In this document: one piece after another, positions 36,190 to 47,610 of the stretch
Numbering within the stretch: position 1 is the first letter of the stretch
How the letters are laid out: the number at the start of each line of letters is the position of its first letter
From: Vesta saturnalis
Lineage: Eukaryota > Arthropoda > Insecta > Coleoptera > Lampyridae
Direction of reading: 5' to 3'
NCBI GenBank assembly: GCA_036346205.1
Contig: JARFJB010001678.1
Location: 423,001-487,000 of the forward strand
Length of the DNA: 64,000 nucleotides
Notes under the pieces: generated by a model
Told to the model about the DNA's origin: nothing
Databases searched by the model: none
The model's input: only the letters and a program-made list of their open reading frames with translations
Made by a program: the position numbers and the translations under genes

Positions 36190-36399
36190 TTGAAGAAGGT
36201 ATCTATAAGACCTGGAAACGACCAAAACAGCAGTACCACTATCGTACAGGAATTGCATCAGTTCTTAGGTTTAAGTAGTTATTATCGCAAATTTATACCA
36301 AACTTTTCCGTAAAAGCAAAACCGCCATCTAAATTGAAAAAAAATCCATTTTCACGTAGTCCTCAAGTGACGAAAACATCTTTACCAATTTCAAACTGA
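36190..36399 (+). pseudogene. Gypsy reverse-transcriptase/RNase H junction fragment
   Basis: Seventy-codon open fragment containing the QFLGLSSYYRKFIPNFS block, which is diagnostic of Ty3/Gypsy pol just after the reverse transcriptase palm. The start is arbitrary, because the frame is part of a longer broken gene. Confidence 0.8.
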
Positions 36400-37019
36400 A
36401 ACTGACGTCATGGCCGCTACTAGCAATATATGAACCACAGGCTTCACATGGATTCTAGCAAGATAGTAGAATTCTGTCACAAGGACTGTCCAGAGCAGTT
36501 TTGAGACCTAACGATCAGCTAACCCAGAACAAAATTACCACTGGTATGAGCAAAAAATACCTGTTAAATTTTATGATATATTTACTCTTACAAAATTACC
36601 ACTCGTATGAGCAATACCTGTTCAATTTTAGGATATATTTACTGGGAATTGACTTATTGCAATGCGTTGTGTTGCCAAATTTACAAAAAATCTTTGATCC
36701 CCACCAATGGCACGTGAAGGGTGTTAATAAGAGTTCGACTTTATGACCGAGGACCGTGCGGCTTCGAAGATGAATCATGATGACGCATTAAGGTTATAAA
36801 GATCCGAGCATACTACAGATATGTATATTATAGAAAGACAATATTTTGGAAGCACAGCTCACCAATGACCTAAAACGATCCAGAAAAGATAGTTGTGTCA
36901 TGCTAAGAACACCTATACTAAGAAGTATGCCTTTTTCTACAAACAAGGGATTGAGTGGCAAGCGCCTGGGAGCCTAAATATAGAGTTGACAAGAGAGGAG
37001 TTCGAAATCTAGATTTTGT

Positions 37020-37260
37020 AGAGTAGGGAAAAGAATGGTAACATTATAGTGGTTTTGGCGGTTTTACAAACTTTACCTTTATGAAAGCAGAGCAACGTTC
37101 AGGTACGAGTCCCGCCATAAAAGATCTTGATGAAATTACGGCATTTAAGTGACAAAAGAGTTTGTACGACTGTTGGCAAGAAAACACGTTGTATACGCTA
37201 CAGCCACTCCAAGGACAGATGGCCAAGTGGAGCGGATGAACCGCGTGATGTTTAGCGCTC
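37020..37260 (+). pseudogene. Gypsy integrase fragment
   Basis: DGQVERMNR near the end contains the Glu of the integrase catalytic core. Upstream, more broken sequence has the expected hydrophobic strand (IIVVLAVLQTL). One or more frameshifts separate them. Confidence 0.7.
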
Positions 37261-37270
37261 TATGACGTGT

Positions 37271-37534
37271 TCCTTAGCGCTGAGGTATGCGAGGAGGATT
37301 GACGAATAGTAGCTAAGCTCAGAAACAGGTCCACGATTATAGACATATCCGGCCAAAGTATACGAGGCATAGAGAAATGGAGAAGTGCCAATATCAAATT
37401 GCAACACCAAGAAGGGGTAGGAATTTTTTTTTACCAAACTTGACAGAAACGTTAAACTACTAAAAGGTACCAATTGATTAAAATTAATTAAAACAAACCA
37501 CTGCAAAAAAAATTAACCTTAAAGGAAAAGGCTA
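37271..37534. other. Spacer without a supported feature
   Basis: Probably degraded Gypsy sequence. No open frame or repeat that I can support. Confidence 0.4.
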
Positions 37535-37758
37535 CGTGTTTCACTCCCTCCCCAAGGGGGAGGGCAAGCTGCTTGAGCTTTCCAAGCTCCTTCGGCCACA
37601 ATCATGAAATCTTCAAAACACCTACATGGTGGGATTAAGGATAGGTGCGGTCAGGATAAGATCGGAAGGAAACCAGTTAGGGTTCTGAGGAGGAAGATAC
37701 TACCCAGCATTCGCCTAAATAGCCGCACATGGTATGCGTATACGCAGTGACCATGTCG

Positions 37759-37831
<73 letters not shown>

Positions 37832-37917
37832 TATATAGTATACGGTAAAACTCGAACCCATTAAGTCCCGAATGCTAAGTAGATAGTGTAACCACAACTC
37901 GCTCGGCTAATCTTGGA
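37535..37917 (-). mobile_element. Candidate tRNA-derived SINE
   Basis: Read on the minus strand, 37910-37843 looks like a tRNA-type promoter: an A-box-like TTAGCCGAGCGAGTTGTGG, then about 40 bases later a B-box-like GGGTTCGAGTTTTACC (consensus GGTTCRANNCC). A (TA)n block follows, then a GC-richer body ending in two hairpin-forming words, GAGCTTGGAAAGCTC and CCCTCCCCCTTGGGGAGGG. The composition differs sharply from the neighbours. That head, (TA)n and body belong to one SINE is an inference; target duplications were not found. Confidence 0.5.
37760..37827. repeat. (TA)n microsatellite
   Basis: About 34 TA repeats between the tRNA-like head and the GC-richer body of the SINE candidate. Confidence 0.95.
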
Positions 37918-38342
37918 GGACTAACCACTCCTCAATTAAAACATTTAATAAGGAAAATACCAATATAACGAACAAACTAAAAAAACTATTAAATACTAAC
38001 AAACAATTCTAACAAATAAAAAATGTTAATCTTGTAGGGATTACTTCATATCTAAATTAAAAAATTTTATTGGTAAATTCCTAATAACCGATAAAAAAGC
38101 GAACAAATGAATGCAACCAAAAAAAAAATAAAAAAATTTAACCTTGGGCGGGTTAACCTCACGTCTGAATTAAACGATTTTAACCTTGGAGGCATAGCTT
38201 CACGCTCAAACTAACGACAAAAAGGTGAACGAACACCAACAAACGATTGTACCAGCAAAAAATGAAAAATATTTACCTTGGGCGGCTAACTTTATAATTA
38301 AAAAAACTCAACGGGGAAAACATTGATAATCAACAAACGACC

Positions 38343-38344
<2 letters not shown>
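37918..38344 (+). repeat. Degenerate tandem repeat, unit of about 115-130 bp
   Basis: About three copies share TTAACCTTGGGCGG, a CTAAC or TTAACC word before TTCAC or CTCAC, AATTAAA, and ACCAACAAACGA. The words GGCATAGCTTCACGC and GGTTAACCTCACG echo the foldback edge motif. Confidence 0.6.

Positions 38345-38404
<60 letters not shown>
38345..38404. repeat. (TA)n microsatellite left of the 38.4-kb transposon
   Basis: About 30 TA repeats, then a short (AC)n run at 38405-38418, then the element end. Confidence 0.95.
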
Positions 38405-38405
<1 letters not shown>

Positions 38406-38420
38406 CACACACACACACTA

Positions 38421-38566
38421 GTGCTAGTTAAAAGTCCCCCTGTATCTTTTGAACGGTTTTAATTACCTATTCAGTCATACTAATTTTGTTAGGGTTTAGG
38501 TTGATTTTGATAGAAAAATTAAATAAATACTAAAATTATAGTTTGGCATTTAATTAATCAAGATTC
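38421..38566 (+). repeat. Left TIR of the 38.4-kb DD41D element
   Basis: Shares AGATACAG-type and GAACGGTTTT sequence, then ACTAATTTTGTTAGGGTTTA and ACTAAAATTATAGTTTGGC, with the reverse complement of the right TIR. Confidence 0.85.
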
Positions 38567-38578
38567 AAGGACCAATTC

Positions 38579-39642
38579 TTATAGTAAATGTTGGAAATGT
38601 GCTCCACTTAATTCCTGACAGTAATGCATCCTGTTGCTAAACTTTTGCCGTACTAGTTCAAATGTGTCTGCGGAAATTGCTCTACATTCTTCAACAATTC
38701 TTTGTTTCAAATTGTGCATACTGTCAGGTGCTGTAGCGTAAACCTCAATTTTAAGTACCCCCACAGAAAAAAATCTAATGGTGCCAGGTTTGGTGACCGA
38801 GCTGGCCATTCTATCGGACTTCGTCGTCCAATCCATCTGTCACGATGTTCTTCATCCAAGTAACGTCTTACTGCACCATAATAGTGTGCAGGAGCACCAT
38901 CTTGTTGGAACGTTACTTCCAAGTTGCCGAATTCATCTAGAATATCTTCCAAAATTTCAAGAATTAACGGTTCAATTGCGTTTTGTAACATCTCCAGATA
39001 CACTTCACCGCTTAAGTTAGCATTGAGAAAAACAAGTCCAACTATGTGGTTTCCCAAAATACCTGCCCAAACATTTACTTTTTCTGGAAATTGAGTATGT
39101 TTTTCACGAAAGATTTGAGGATTTGTGTCACTCCAATATCTCACATTTTGTGTGTTTCCATTGAGGAAGAAAGTACTTTCGTCACTAAAACAAATTGATT
39201 TTATGTAGTCTGGGTGTTGGATAATTTGATTGGACATATTTTCACAGATTTCTAATCTTCGGTCGGGGTCATCATCTGAAAGTTGGTGCACCATTTTTAA
39301 TTTGTATGGATGAAATTTGTTTTTAGCCAACACCCTATGTACTGTCCTTTGACTGACTTCACAGATAGACGCAACTTGGGCTGTAGAAGAAGTAGCATGT
39401 AATACCATTTCTGCAATTATGTCGATTTTTTTGTCGTCACTAATTGTTGGTCGACCAGATCGTTTGACATCTTGAACACTATCGGTTGCTTCAAATTTCT
39501 GAAGAAGTTCCCTCAAATAAGTCCTCGATATAGGGCGATCGGGGTACCTCTCATTAAAAAGACGTTCCGCTGCATGGAAATTGTTTCTACATTAACCAAT
39601 TATTAAGATAGCTGCTACTTTGTCGGCTACCGTACGTACCAT
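38579..39642 (-). pseudogene. DD41D transposase with one stop and one frameshift
   Basis: The ATG at 39642 opens MVRTVADKVAAILIIG. A TAA at 39594-39592 stands where the next residues (CRNNFHAAERLFNERYPDR) continue in the same frame, so one base change (GAA to TAA) would explain it. Then come a helix-turn-helix region, DPDRRLEICENM, CFSDESTFF (first Asp), VNVWAGILG, FQQDGAPAHYY (second Asp) and NLAPLDFFLWG (third Asp). Exactly 41 residues lie between the last two Asp, the DD41D spacing. A shift near 38755 moves the C-terminus (KIEVYATAPDSMHNLKQRI) into another frame, ending at 38579. With only two lesions this is a young copy. Its relatives catalyse cut-and-paste into TA. Confidence 0.9.
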
Positions 39643-39780
39643 TTTGTCTATGTAGACACTTAAACGTCGCGTTAAAGAATAATTAAACTGAATAGTCAAG
39701 GTATAAAACTTATCTAAGTAAAAACAACGAGAGAATTAAAAAACGTCAACTTTTTTGACAATTAATCAGAGGCAGACTTT

Positions 39781-40099
39781 ACAATCTTGATTAATTAAAC
39801 GCCAAACTATAATTTTAGTATTTATTTAATTTTTCTATCAAAATCAACCTAAACCCTAACAAAATTAGTATGACTGAATAGGAAATTTTAATACCTTTCA
39901 AACGAGATGTCACTTGCCATAAGGTACTATTTAAAATTATTGGTCACTGTGACCTGTGACGTCATATAGGACTATTACGTCACTTGTCATGACTAGTAGA
40001 GAAGCTTATATCCGTTTATATTCACCCTCCTAATTTCATTAGTATAAGTAAAACCGTTCAAAAGATACAAGGGGGGGAGGGGACTTTTGACTAGCACTG
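39781..40099 (-). repeat. Right TIR of the 38.4-kb DD41D element
   Basis: Mirror of 38421-38566, but split by extra sequence at about 39897-40050. At both borders of that extra piece a short GAAAGGTATTAAAA or GAACGGTTTTA variant occurs, so it may come from slippage or a partial duplication. Confidence 0.8.
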
Positions 40100-40112
40100 T
40101 ATGTATATATAA

Positions 40113-40117
<5 letters not shown>

Positions 40118-40178
<61 letters not shown>
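40118..40178. repeat. (TA)n microsatellite right of the 38.4-kb transposon
   Basis: About 30 TA repeats starting a few bases after the element's right TA. Confidence 0.95.
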
Positions 40179-40180
<2 letters not shown>

Positions 40181-40762
40181 ATTCGACGCACTAATGGCGC
40201 ACCCTGTATATATTCTTTTTTTTTAATGCGACACCCTATATATTATTTCAAATCTAGATTAAGCTCATCTTCCTCATCCTTCCAATATAGGGTTTCATTA
40301 CGTTATACCGGGTATTTCAAAAGTTATGGACAATTGTACACGAAAATCATTCTCATTCAACGTCCTGTATACTCTAGACAGGACAACCTAACAATAATTT
40401 TTCCAGACATAACTCCTTGACATTGGGACAGTCTTACGAGAACGTGCTATTTCTTTATTATTGCACCAAATGAATATAGAGCGAGCCAAAACTCGAATAC
40501 ATGATTTTGTCAATTTTTTCAAATGAATTACCCTGTATTTTATTTTAAAAATAAAAAAATACACGTTATGTTATTTCATTTTTATTAAGCACCCCCTACA
40601 GCTAAAATCGTTAATTTCTGAGATATTTTTAATTTAATAACAGAGATTTTTTTAAAAATTTCTATGATGTGAAGTTTGAATTTGCCTATAATTTTTGTAA
40701 ATAACTTTCTTTGATATCTCCTTTCATAACGGATATATCGTACTTCGACGCACTAATGCCGC

Positions 40763-40764
<2 letters not shown>
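40179..40764. other. Stretch of transposon-end fragments between (TA)n blocks
   Basis: Starts with TTCGACGCACTAATGGCG after one (TA)n block and ends with TTCGACGCACTAATGCCG before the next, a direct repeat about 560 bp apart. Within it are CACCCTGTATAT, GACACCCTATATAT, ACCGGGTATTTCAAAAG and ACCCTGTATTTTA, words typical of Tc1/mariner ends. Probably a non-autonomous element; no coding frame. Confidence 0.5.

Positions 40765-40830
<66 letters not shown>
40765..40830. repeat. (TA)n microsatellite left of the 40.8-kb MITE
   Basis: About 33 TA repeats, followed by ATATATATACC and the element end. Confidence 0.95.
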
Positions 40831-40838
<8 letters not shown>

Positions 40839-40840
40839 TA

Positions 40841-41922
40841 CCGGGTGCCCAAGCGTCACGCGACGGAAGATTGTGGCTTCGCTGTTGATTTTTCATTAAA
40901 ATGATTTATACGAAAGTTATATGGTTCCAATACGTGCACAACTTAAAAATAGTTTAGCACCTACAGGGTGACTCGTAAAAGTAGGGGGGGGGGGAATATG
41001 AGGGAAAGAATTCAACAAGCGTTTCGTAATGTAACTCAACAAATGTTGCATAATTTATAACGTTGCTACAGACAACGATTGAATCAGTGCATTGAGAAAA
41101 GAGGAGGCTTGTTTGAACCTTATTTATAATTTTTTTAAGTGCACATTTGCATATGTTTGACTTACCAACTTTTTGTTCTTGTTAATTGTTTGTTTATTAT
41201 TTCAATATTACATTGTTTAGTTTATTGTTAAAAATATTTAATAAAATTAATTATTACTATTACTAATCTGGTATTATGACTTGAAATCATGGCACTCTAT
41301 TAAATCGTTACATTACAAAATAATTATAGAAAAATTAAAAAAGTGGAAATATTTTAAAAACTATAAATTTTAGCGGTATCAATGTATTTAGATAAAAATT
41401 AGGTCTTTAAGAGTACCATTCGCCCATATCAAAATATACAGGATGTTCCATTTGAAATAAGAGAATTAATAATGTACGCTGAACATGCTAAAGTTTCACA
41501 CGGAGCCTTCTCTCCTCTATTCAATATATCAATAAAACGTTTACATCTTTTCAAAGCATATACCTAGTTTAAATGTATCCCTGAACTAATTTGTCTCAAC
41601 TTAGATAATAAACCAAGAATTAATTTTTATTCCTAACCTTACATTCAGGAAAAAAATACATTTGTGTTAAATAACTTGACAACGTTGCATTTTTTTTGTA
41701 CAATGTATACATCGTTGAAAAGCTTGTTCATTAGGCTATCCAAAAATGTAATAATATACAGGGTGTTCCATTTAAAATAAAAAGTTGATACTACTTTACG
41801 AATCACCCTGTAGGTGTTGAAGTATTTTAAGTTGTGCAGTATTGGAACCATATAACTTTTGTATAAATGATTTTAATGAAAAATCAACAGCGAAGCCATA
41901 ATCTTCCGTCGCGCGACGCTTT

Positions 41923-41925
<3 letters not shown>
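40841..41925. mobile_element. Non-autonomous TA-target element with TIRs of about 140 bp
   Basis: The left end CCGGGTGCCCAAGCGTCACG mirrors the right end CGTCGCGCGACGCTTTGGG. Both continue with GCGACGGAAGATT(G/A)TGGCTTC towards the inside. TIRs are about 40841-40985 and 41790-41925. The interior has further TACAGGGTG or TACAGGATGTTCC words (41439, 41757) but no transposase. It is bordered on both sides by (TA)n. Confidence 0.83.

Positions 41926-41989
<64 letters not shown>
41926..41989. repeat. (TA)n microsatellite right of the 40.8-kb MITE
   Basis: About 32 TA repeats directly after the element's right end. Confidence 0.95.
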
Positions 41990-41993
<4 letters not shown>

Positions 41994-43429
41994 CACACAT
42001 ATACATATATGAATACGTTCTTTTCTTTTTAGTTAGTAGTGAATAAATAGATCGCCAAAATTGAAATCTGCGTTATAAATGTTTGGTTAATTAATTATCG
42101 CATCGATTACAATATTTTATTGACGAGGCGCTACTGACTAAAGCCACATTAGCCACGATAGATTTGGTTTATAAAATATGAAGTATGAAAATTATAACAA
42201 TCACACTCTATACATAACTTTCTTTATAATAAATTAGTAAGCATATCCGGGGTACTTAATAAAAAATGAGAACGACAACGTTGGTGTAAAAACCACAATG
42301 AAAGAAAGAAGGATTTCAAAAGAGAAGAGAATAAATGAAAGTACACTACAAAAAAAAATTCAATACTCAAGGTCAATGCATAACCTAATTTTCTCGCTCT
42401 CTTTCTCTCTTCAATAAAATGTGTTTTCTTGGCAGTTTTCGAATCTTCTTTAAATCCAGCGAACAACAAACTACGCTCAAAATATTAGAAATTCTCATTT
42501 CCGTTAAAAGCATTCAATCCCCCCTTTATCGCAAAATCCAAGAAAATAAACAACTACATCGATTAAATTTATATAAAAGTCTCATAGCTGTTAAATACCT
42601 AAAACGCACAAAATTATAGGTTATAATCATGCCATTTCTTTTCCTCCTTCACTCCCTTTTTCGTTCAACTGTCATTCCAGTTGGTAACTCTGTAATATAA
42701 CATGCCTACTAGATCTCGGCCCATAAATACTGATCTCGTAAAATCTGTCTGCCGTAACCGGTCGTCGACATTTTATAAAACTTGTCGCGTCTTTTTATTA
42801 TTATTCTGAAACAAAAATCTAGATAGCGGTGCATCGGGAATTCGGATAGTTACGAAAATTAATCGAAAATTATAATTGTGGATAAAGTTGGTATACATAC
42901 AGCTTCCCTCCGCTATTAGAAATTTCACTTTGTGAAAACGATCGATCGATATTAGAAAGGGGGATGAAACCTTATCGTAACTTGTATAACCTAGTTTATA
43001 ACTACAACCGATTCTTAAAGTTTTGCACACGAAGAGACAGAGAAATTGGAAATTTGGAAATTGAGATGGTGATGATAAGAAGGAGAAAAAATGTACATAA
43101 TTTAGATTTGGAGATTTTTACGTAATGTTGGTTACTTTTTGCAGGGTTATTATTTGTAAGCAAGTCACGTTTTTAGATTCACGTTCTTTGGAACGTTTCG
43201 ATGGAAAGGTCTAGGTTACAAAAACGGAATGTTGTTTGAACTAAATCCATATCGAAGGACCCAACTCCACCTCTATATTAATTTTTGATTATTATACGGA
43301 GATATGCATTTTAGTGCTAATAAATTACTCAGTTATAAATAAAAAACTTTCCTACTACGTGTATTTTTCAAGTCCATGTTGGAACACAACCAACATTAAT
43401 TTAGTTTTTTCACATTAAAAGTACTAGCA
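41990..43429. other. Stretch without a supported feature
   Basis: Less repetitive than its surroundings. Short frames at 42224-42469, 42419-42619 and 42773-43030 carry no recognisable domain. I cannot exclude a fragment of a host gene or an exon. Confidence 0.45.
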
Positions 43430-43549
43430 TAATTAATTATACGTGTGCACCTAGTCACAACGGATACTTACTACTTCGACCGTTGTGATGATGTTATACA
43501 CAAAAAATGTTTTCACAAGCACTCGCCGTAACCACATAACACTGTAATG

Positions 43550-44830
43550 GTTACAACATTAGTATAGTTTTATGTCGGTTCTAATTCACAAAAGGAAATT
43601 ACATGTGTAAGAGAGAGAGATAGTATTATAGGAAATTTAAACAAGAGTGAGAGGCAAAAATGCAGACCTTTGCTAAGATTTGTTTCTTAGCTAAATGGTT
43701 CGTTTCCTATCTAACGCGTGACTACGTTCAGATCCCGGCTAAGGATGAAAGTTGGTTTCCACACTAATGCAGTAGGATTTTTTTAATCTAAAGTAGGATC
43801 TTATCTCAAGATAGGTGTGACTTCACTAAAAATGATTGGTTCAAGAGTTTGCTTCCGTACTAAAATAGAGGAAGTTCTTATCTCGGCTAAGCGCGACTGC
43901 TAAAATGACCTAGGTCTAGGATACGGACGTGTTTCTCGGCTAAAGCGGGTTTCGTATCTCCGTTAAGTGCGCGTGTGTGTGCGTCTATGAGTAGTCTGTG
44001 AGTGCGCCTGTGCGTGAGTCTGTGAGTGCATCTGTGAGTGTGTGTACGTATGTGTGCGTGCGTGTGTGTTCTATTTTTAACTAGCACCGTTTACCTATTT
44101 GGTGTTTGTTTATCTATGACGTCATATACGTGAACCTATTTTTATCCGACAAGTTATATAACTTGCACATTGTTTAGACACGAGGTTTGCATTTCACAGA
44201 TTATTTAGATAATTTGGTTTCCAAGAACTTATTTTTAGATTAATGTGTCATGGGGTTTGTTTTTTGGCTATGACAGTGGTTTCGAATTTAATCATGGCTG
44301 GAGAAGATTGTGCATACGTTTTGGGTCCTGTTAGTGTATTTGTTTCCGAGATAAGAACCAGCCCCTTTGCTGAGAAATACACCATCAACCTGCATCACTG
44401 ATTATCTGTATATGAACCACCTCATCCCGATCCTATGTACAATTAGCCGAAATAAGAACCTCCTTCTGCTGAGAACACACTCTTAGCCAAGATATGCAGG
44501 AATTTGGCGGAAACGCAACATAACAGCTGAGAAACACACAGTTCCCTGAGACAAGGTCAACCCTTTCAGCGGAGACGCACTTAGCCGAGGTAGAACCTAT
44601 TTCAGCTGAGAATCACACTTTACTACTTTCATATGGAAATGAACCCGCCTAGATCTGAACCTGCCCGTGCCTTAGTTTGGAAGCGACCCATTTAGCTAAG
44701 AAACAAAGGCTTAGCCAAGATCTGAACCATCATTATCCTTTTTCATTCTTGAGTAAATTTCGTATAAAGTTATCTCTCTTACACGCGTAATTTCCTTATG
44801 TAAATTAGAAGCGGTATAGCTGTACTACTA
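43550..44830. mobile_element. Foldback insertion inside the TCACAAC array
   Basis: The left arm has GGAAATTACATGTGTAAGAG near 43600 and ATCTCGGCTAAG near 43880. The right arm has the mirror words CTCTTACACGCGTAATTTCC near 44775 and CTTAGCCGAGG near 44580. Both arms are filled with short GGCTAAG/CTTAGCC repeats. The paralogous unit at about 46457-46500 passes from TTCACAAGTACTCACC to AACCATGAAATTTGATCAC without this block, so the block looks inserted. Confidence 0.75.
43964..44072 (+). repeat. GT-rich minisatellite
   Basis: Repeats of GTGAGTGCGTCTGT-like units, with GTCTGTGAGTGCATCTGTG and a final TGTGTGCGTGCGTGTGTG, near the middle of the foldback. Confidence 0.85.
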
Positions 44831-47552
44831 GCAACCATGAAATTTGACCACAACGGACCCCTATCACAATTTTGATCATTACTACGATGTCATAAACCCG
44901 CATGTGGTCATCGAATTACTTCACTATTACGTGTATCACTGCGATCACAACAGTGACTCATTTTTTTCATAAATAACGATTTCTCATAGTTCAATCACAA
45001 CAACGATCACTTGATGTCACGGGTACTATCGTTACTTTAGTTTTCATAATAAAGCCCAGTTGTAATGATGGTATGTTTTATAAATATCGTTGAAAGGTTG
45101 AAAGCTGAAACATTAACCATCGCTGTAGTCTTCATAAACACTTACTTACTATTTTTACCGTTGTGATACGCATAATTTGACCATAATAACCATATTGGTA
45201 GTTAGGTGTGGTTCTAGTCACAGCGATCATAAAATTTGTATCCTAACAACTCTGATCACCAAACACCTGCTACTTCATCATTCTGATAACGTTCTCTTTA
45301 TTGCACGAGAAAAGTACTATTACAGCAGCACAACAATTAACCAATTCATAACGTTCATTTCATAATTCGATCAGAGCGGCCACTCAATGTTCTGAACACA
45401 CATGCTTGATCTTAATGTTCTCCTGTGGTAAGTTGTGACAGCCGTCGATGTTAGTTAGTTTTTAATCCAATAATCATCGTGATTACAAGCGTTTGTCACA
45501 ACAGCAATGCTTTAGTTTCTTGATCACAACCACTACTTACTACTATTATCTTAATCATTATGTCAAGCGTGTATGCTTGTCATATACTGTTTGCAATATC
45601 TTGTGTAATCATTCCACATTTACATCAAAATGGCAACAACCGTTTTCTTATAATTACAACAACCATCTATATAACACAACAAATATCACAATTTTGATCA
45701 TTACTACCACTTTATAAGGTCGTTCATCACATTAATTGTAGTCACAATGGTAGTAATATGAACACAACCAAACCACATTTTGATCACACGGAAACTCATT
45801 TTGATCGTAATAATGACCACTTAATTTTATCACGAGGTTTTACAATTTTTGTTCTGATTTTACAATTTTTAAAAACGTGCTAAAACAACGCAGCGATAAA
45901 TCAAAGATAACATGCGTAATACAAACATAATTATATCACAAGATTTACTCATCACCTTAGTTATTTTAATGACAGCTATTTATAAAAATGGATTTTACAA
46001 ATATTGAACTAAAACGGCCACTTTGATGACAGTGATTCTATCGCAACCCTGTTCCTAGTGACAATGATAATGAAATTGTTAGGTGCACGATCTTGATCAC
46101 AACGGAGATTTATCACCATTTTCATAATAACTGCTGCTACTATACGAAGGCCTTTTGTGGTCTAGGAAGCTGAGTATAGCTCAAATGACAATCAACTTAG
46201 TCACTACCATCACAATAGTCATTTAATTATAATCACAACGACACCAGATGCATACATAGTTAATTAAACTGCCCTGCGATCACTATGATCCCTTAGTATT
46301 TTTGCAAAACAGTTCCGACTTTATAAACAATAACATACTTGGATGCGAAGGAACACATTCTGGAGAGTTATAAGCGTAATTACACGTATGAACCTAGTCG
46401 CAACGGATACTTACTGCTTGCAACCGTTGTGATGGCGATAGACAGAAAAAAATGTATTCACAAGTACTCACCATAAGAGCTCACAAAAACCATGAAATTT
46501 GATCACAAGAAACCCCTATCACAAATTTAATGTTTCGCAATGACAACGGCAATTTGATGTTTTGGGTGCTACAGTTCCTTTACTTTTAGTCATAAAGTCC
46601 ATTTGTAACGACAGTCCATTTTACCGTCAATTTAGTCTTAACAAACACAAGCACTAATATCATCTGTAGCACAAAGACAACCACACATATGTACACAATC
46701 ACAACGTCCACGTACGATTTCCACCATTGTTTTGACAATTAGGTATAATATAGCCATAATAACCATGTTGATGGTTACATGTGATTCTAGTCACAACGAT
46801 CGTAACCTTTTTATACTATCCTGCCACTTGATAGAGGCCTTTTGCGGCCATCAATGCTGACTATAACATTGATCTTCCTCATATGAGTCAGTACTATTAC
46901 AGCAATAACCCGTTTTCATCACAATTAACGCGCTTACAACGTTCAGTGCATAACTCGATCACACTTGCTTTAATCGGTGACGGACGTCTAATTCATCTTT
47001 TTTTAAAATTGATTTGACATTTATTAACCTAAACAGCCACTTTGATTGCTGTGATTCTTGTCGCAGACGTATTACTAATCACAAATGATCATTACCTAAA
47101 CTTCGTTAAGGGTATCTTGGTCAAAGATGCTAACTATAAGGTAAATCGTAATCATAAGATCACAACAGTTTTGAGTATAAGTTACTTTTCTTATGTTAAT
47201 GGCAATCTCAATAGCCAAAGATCACATGAGCAAGTCATTTAGTCACGACGAACATTTTATCGCAACACTCATTGATCAATGCAATAACAAAAGCCGTTAG
47301 TTGTTGACACTATTATCACGTACATCGTAATCACATAATCACAGATGTTTAGTAAATGTTTAATTTAAAAGTCACTGCCACCACGACGAATGTTCGTTTT
47401 ATTAATCACAACGAACACCTATCACAATTTTATCATTACTACCACGTAATCTATAGTCATCGATCTTGATCACAACGACAATATAGTCACAACGGCTACA
47501 CACTTCGACCACAGCTGCTTTATAAAGTTAATAGGTATGTAGTCTACGACGA

Positions 47553-47555
<3 letters not shown>

Positions 47556-47606
<51 letters not shown>
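47556..47606. repeat. (TA)n microsatellite
   Basis: About 25 TA repeats inside the TCACAAC array. Confidence 0.95.

Positions 47607-47610
<4 letters not shown>

Larger units (their letters stand above)
35885..37270 (+). mobile_element. Ty3/Gypsy LTR-retrotransposon relic (pol fragments)
   Basis: Scraps of a pol gene in several frames and in the right order: a reverse transcriptase piece with YFDD near 36080-36095, the post-RT motif QFLGLSSYYRKFIPNFS at about 36255-36305, a possible RNase H remnant near 36400, and an integrase core end with TPRTDGQVERMN near 37205-37242. Many stops, shifts and deletions. I see no LTRs, gag or envelope gene. Dead copy. Confidence 0.82.
38421..40099 (-). mobile_element. 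DD41D Tc1/mariner-type transposon, nearly intact
   Basis: The right end mirrors as CAGTGCTAGTCAAAAGTCCCC, written from its outer edge, and is followed by TA at 40100-40101. The left end is GTGCTAGTTAAAAGTCCCC after TA at 38419-38420, with the first two or three bases worn. Left TIR about 38421-38566; right TIR about 39781-40099. The right TIR is longer by roughly 160 bp, inserted or duplicated at about 39897-40050. One transposase gene fills the interior on the minus strand. (TA)n blocks lie just outside on both sides. Confidence 0.9.

Noticed and set aside
37715..37897. Frames with runs of alternating Tyr and Ile, also at 40711-40899, 41796-41996 and 62012-62248
   Set aside because: They are simply (TA)n microsatellites read as codons.
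42224..43030. Possible host exons in the least repetitive stretch
   Set aside because: Short frames without recognisable domains or convincing splice signals; not enough to call a gene.
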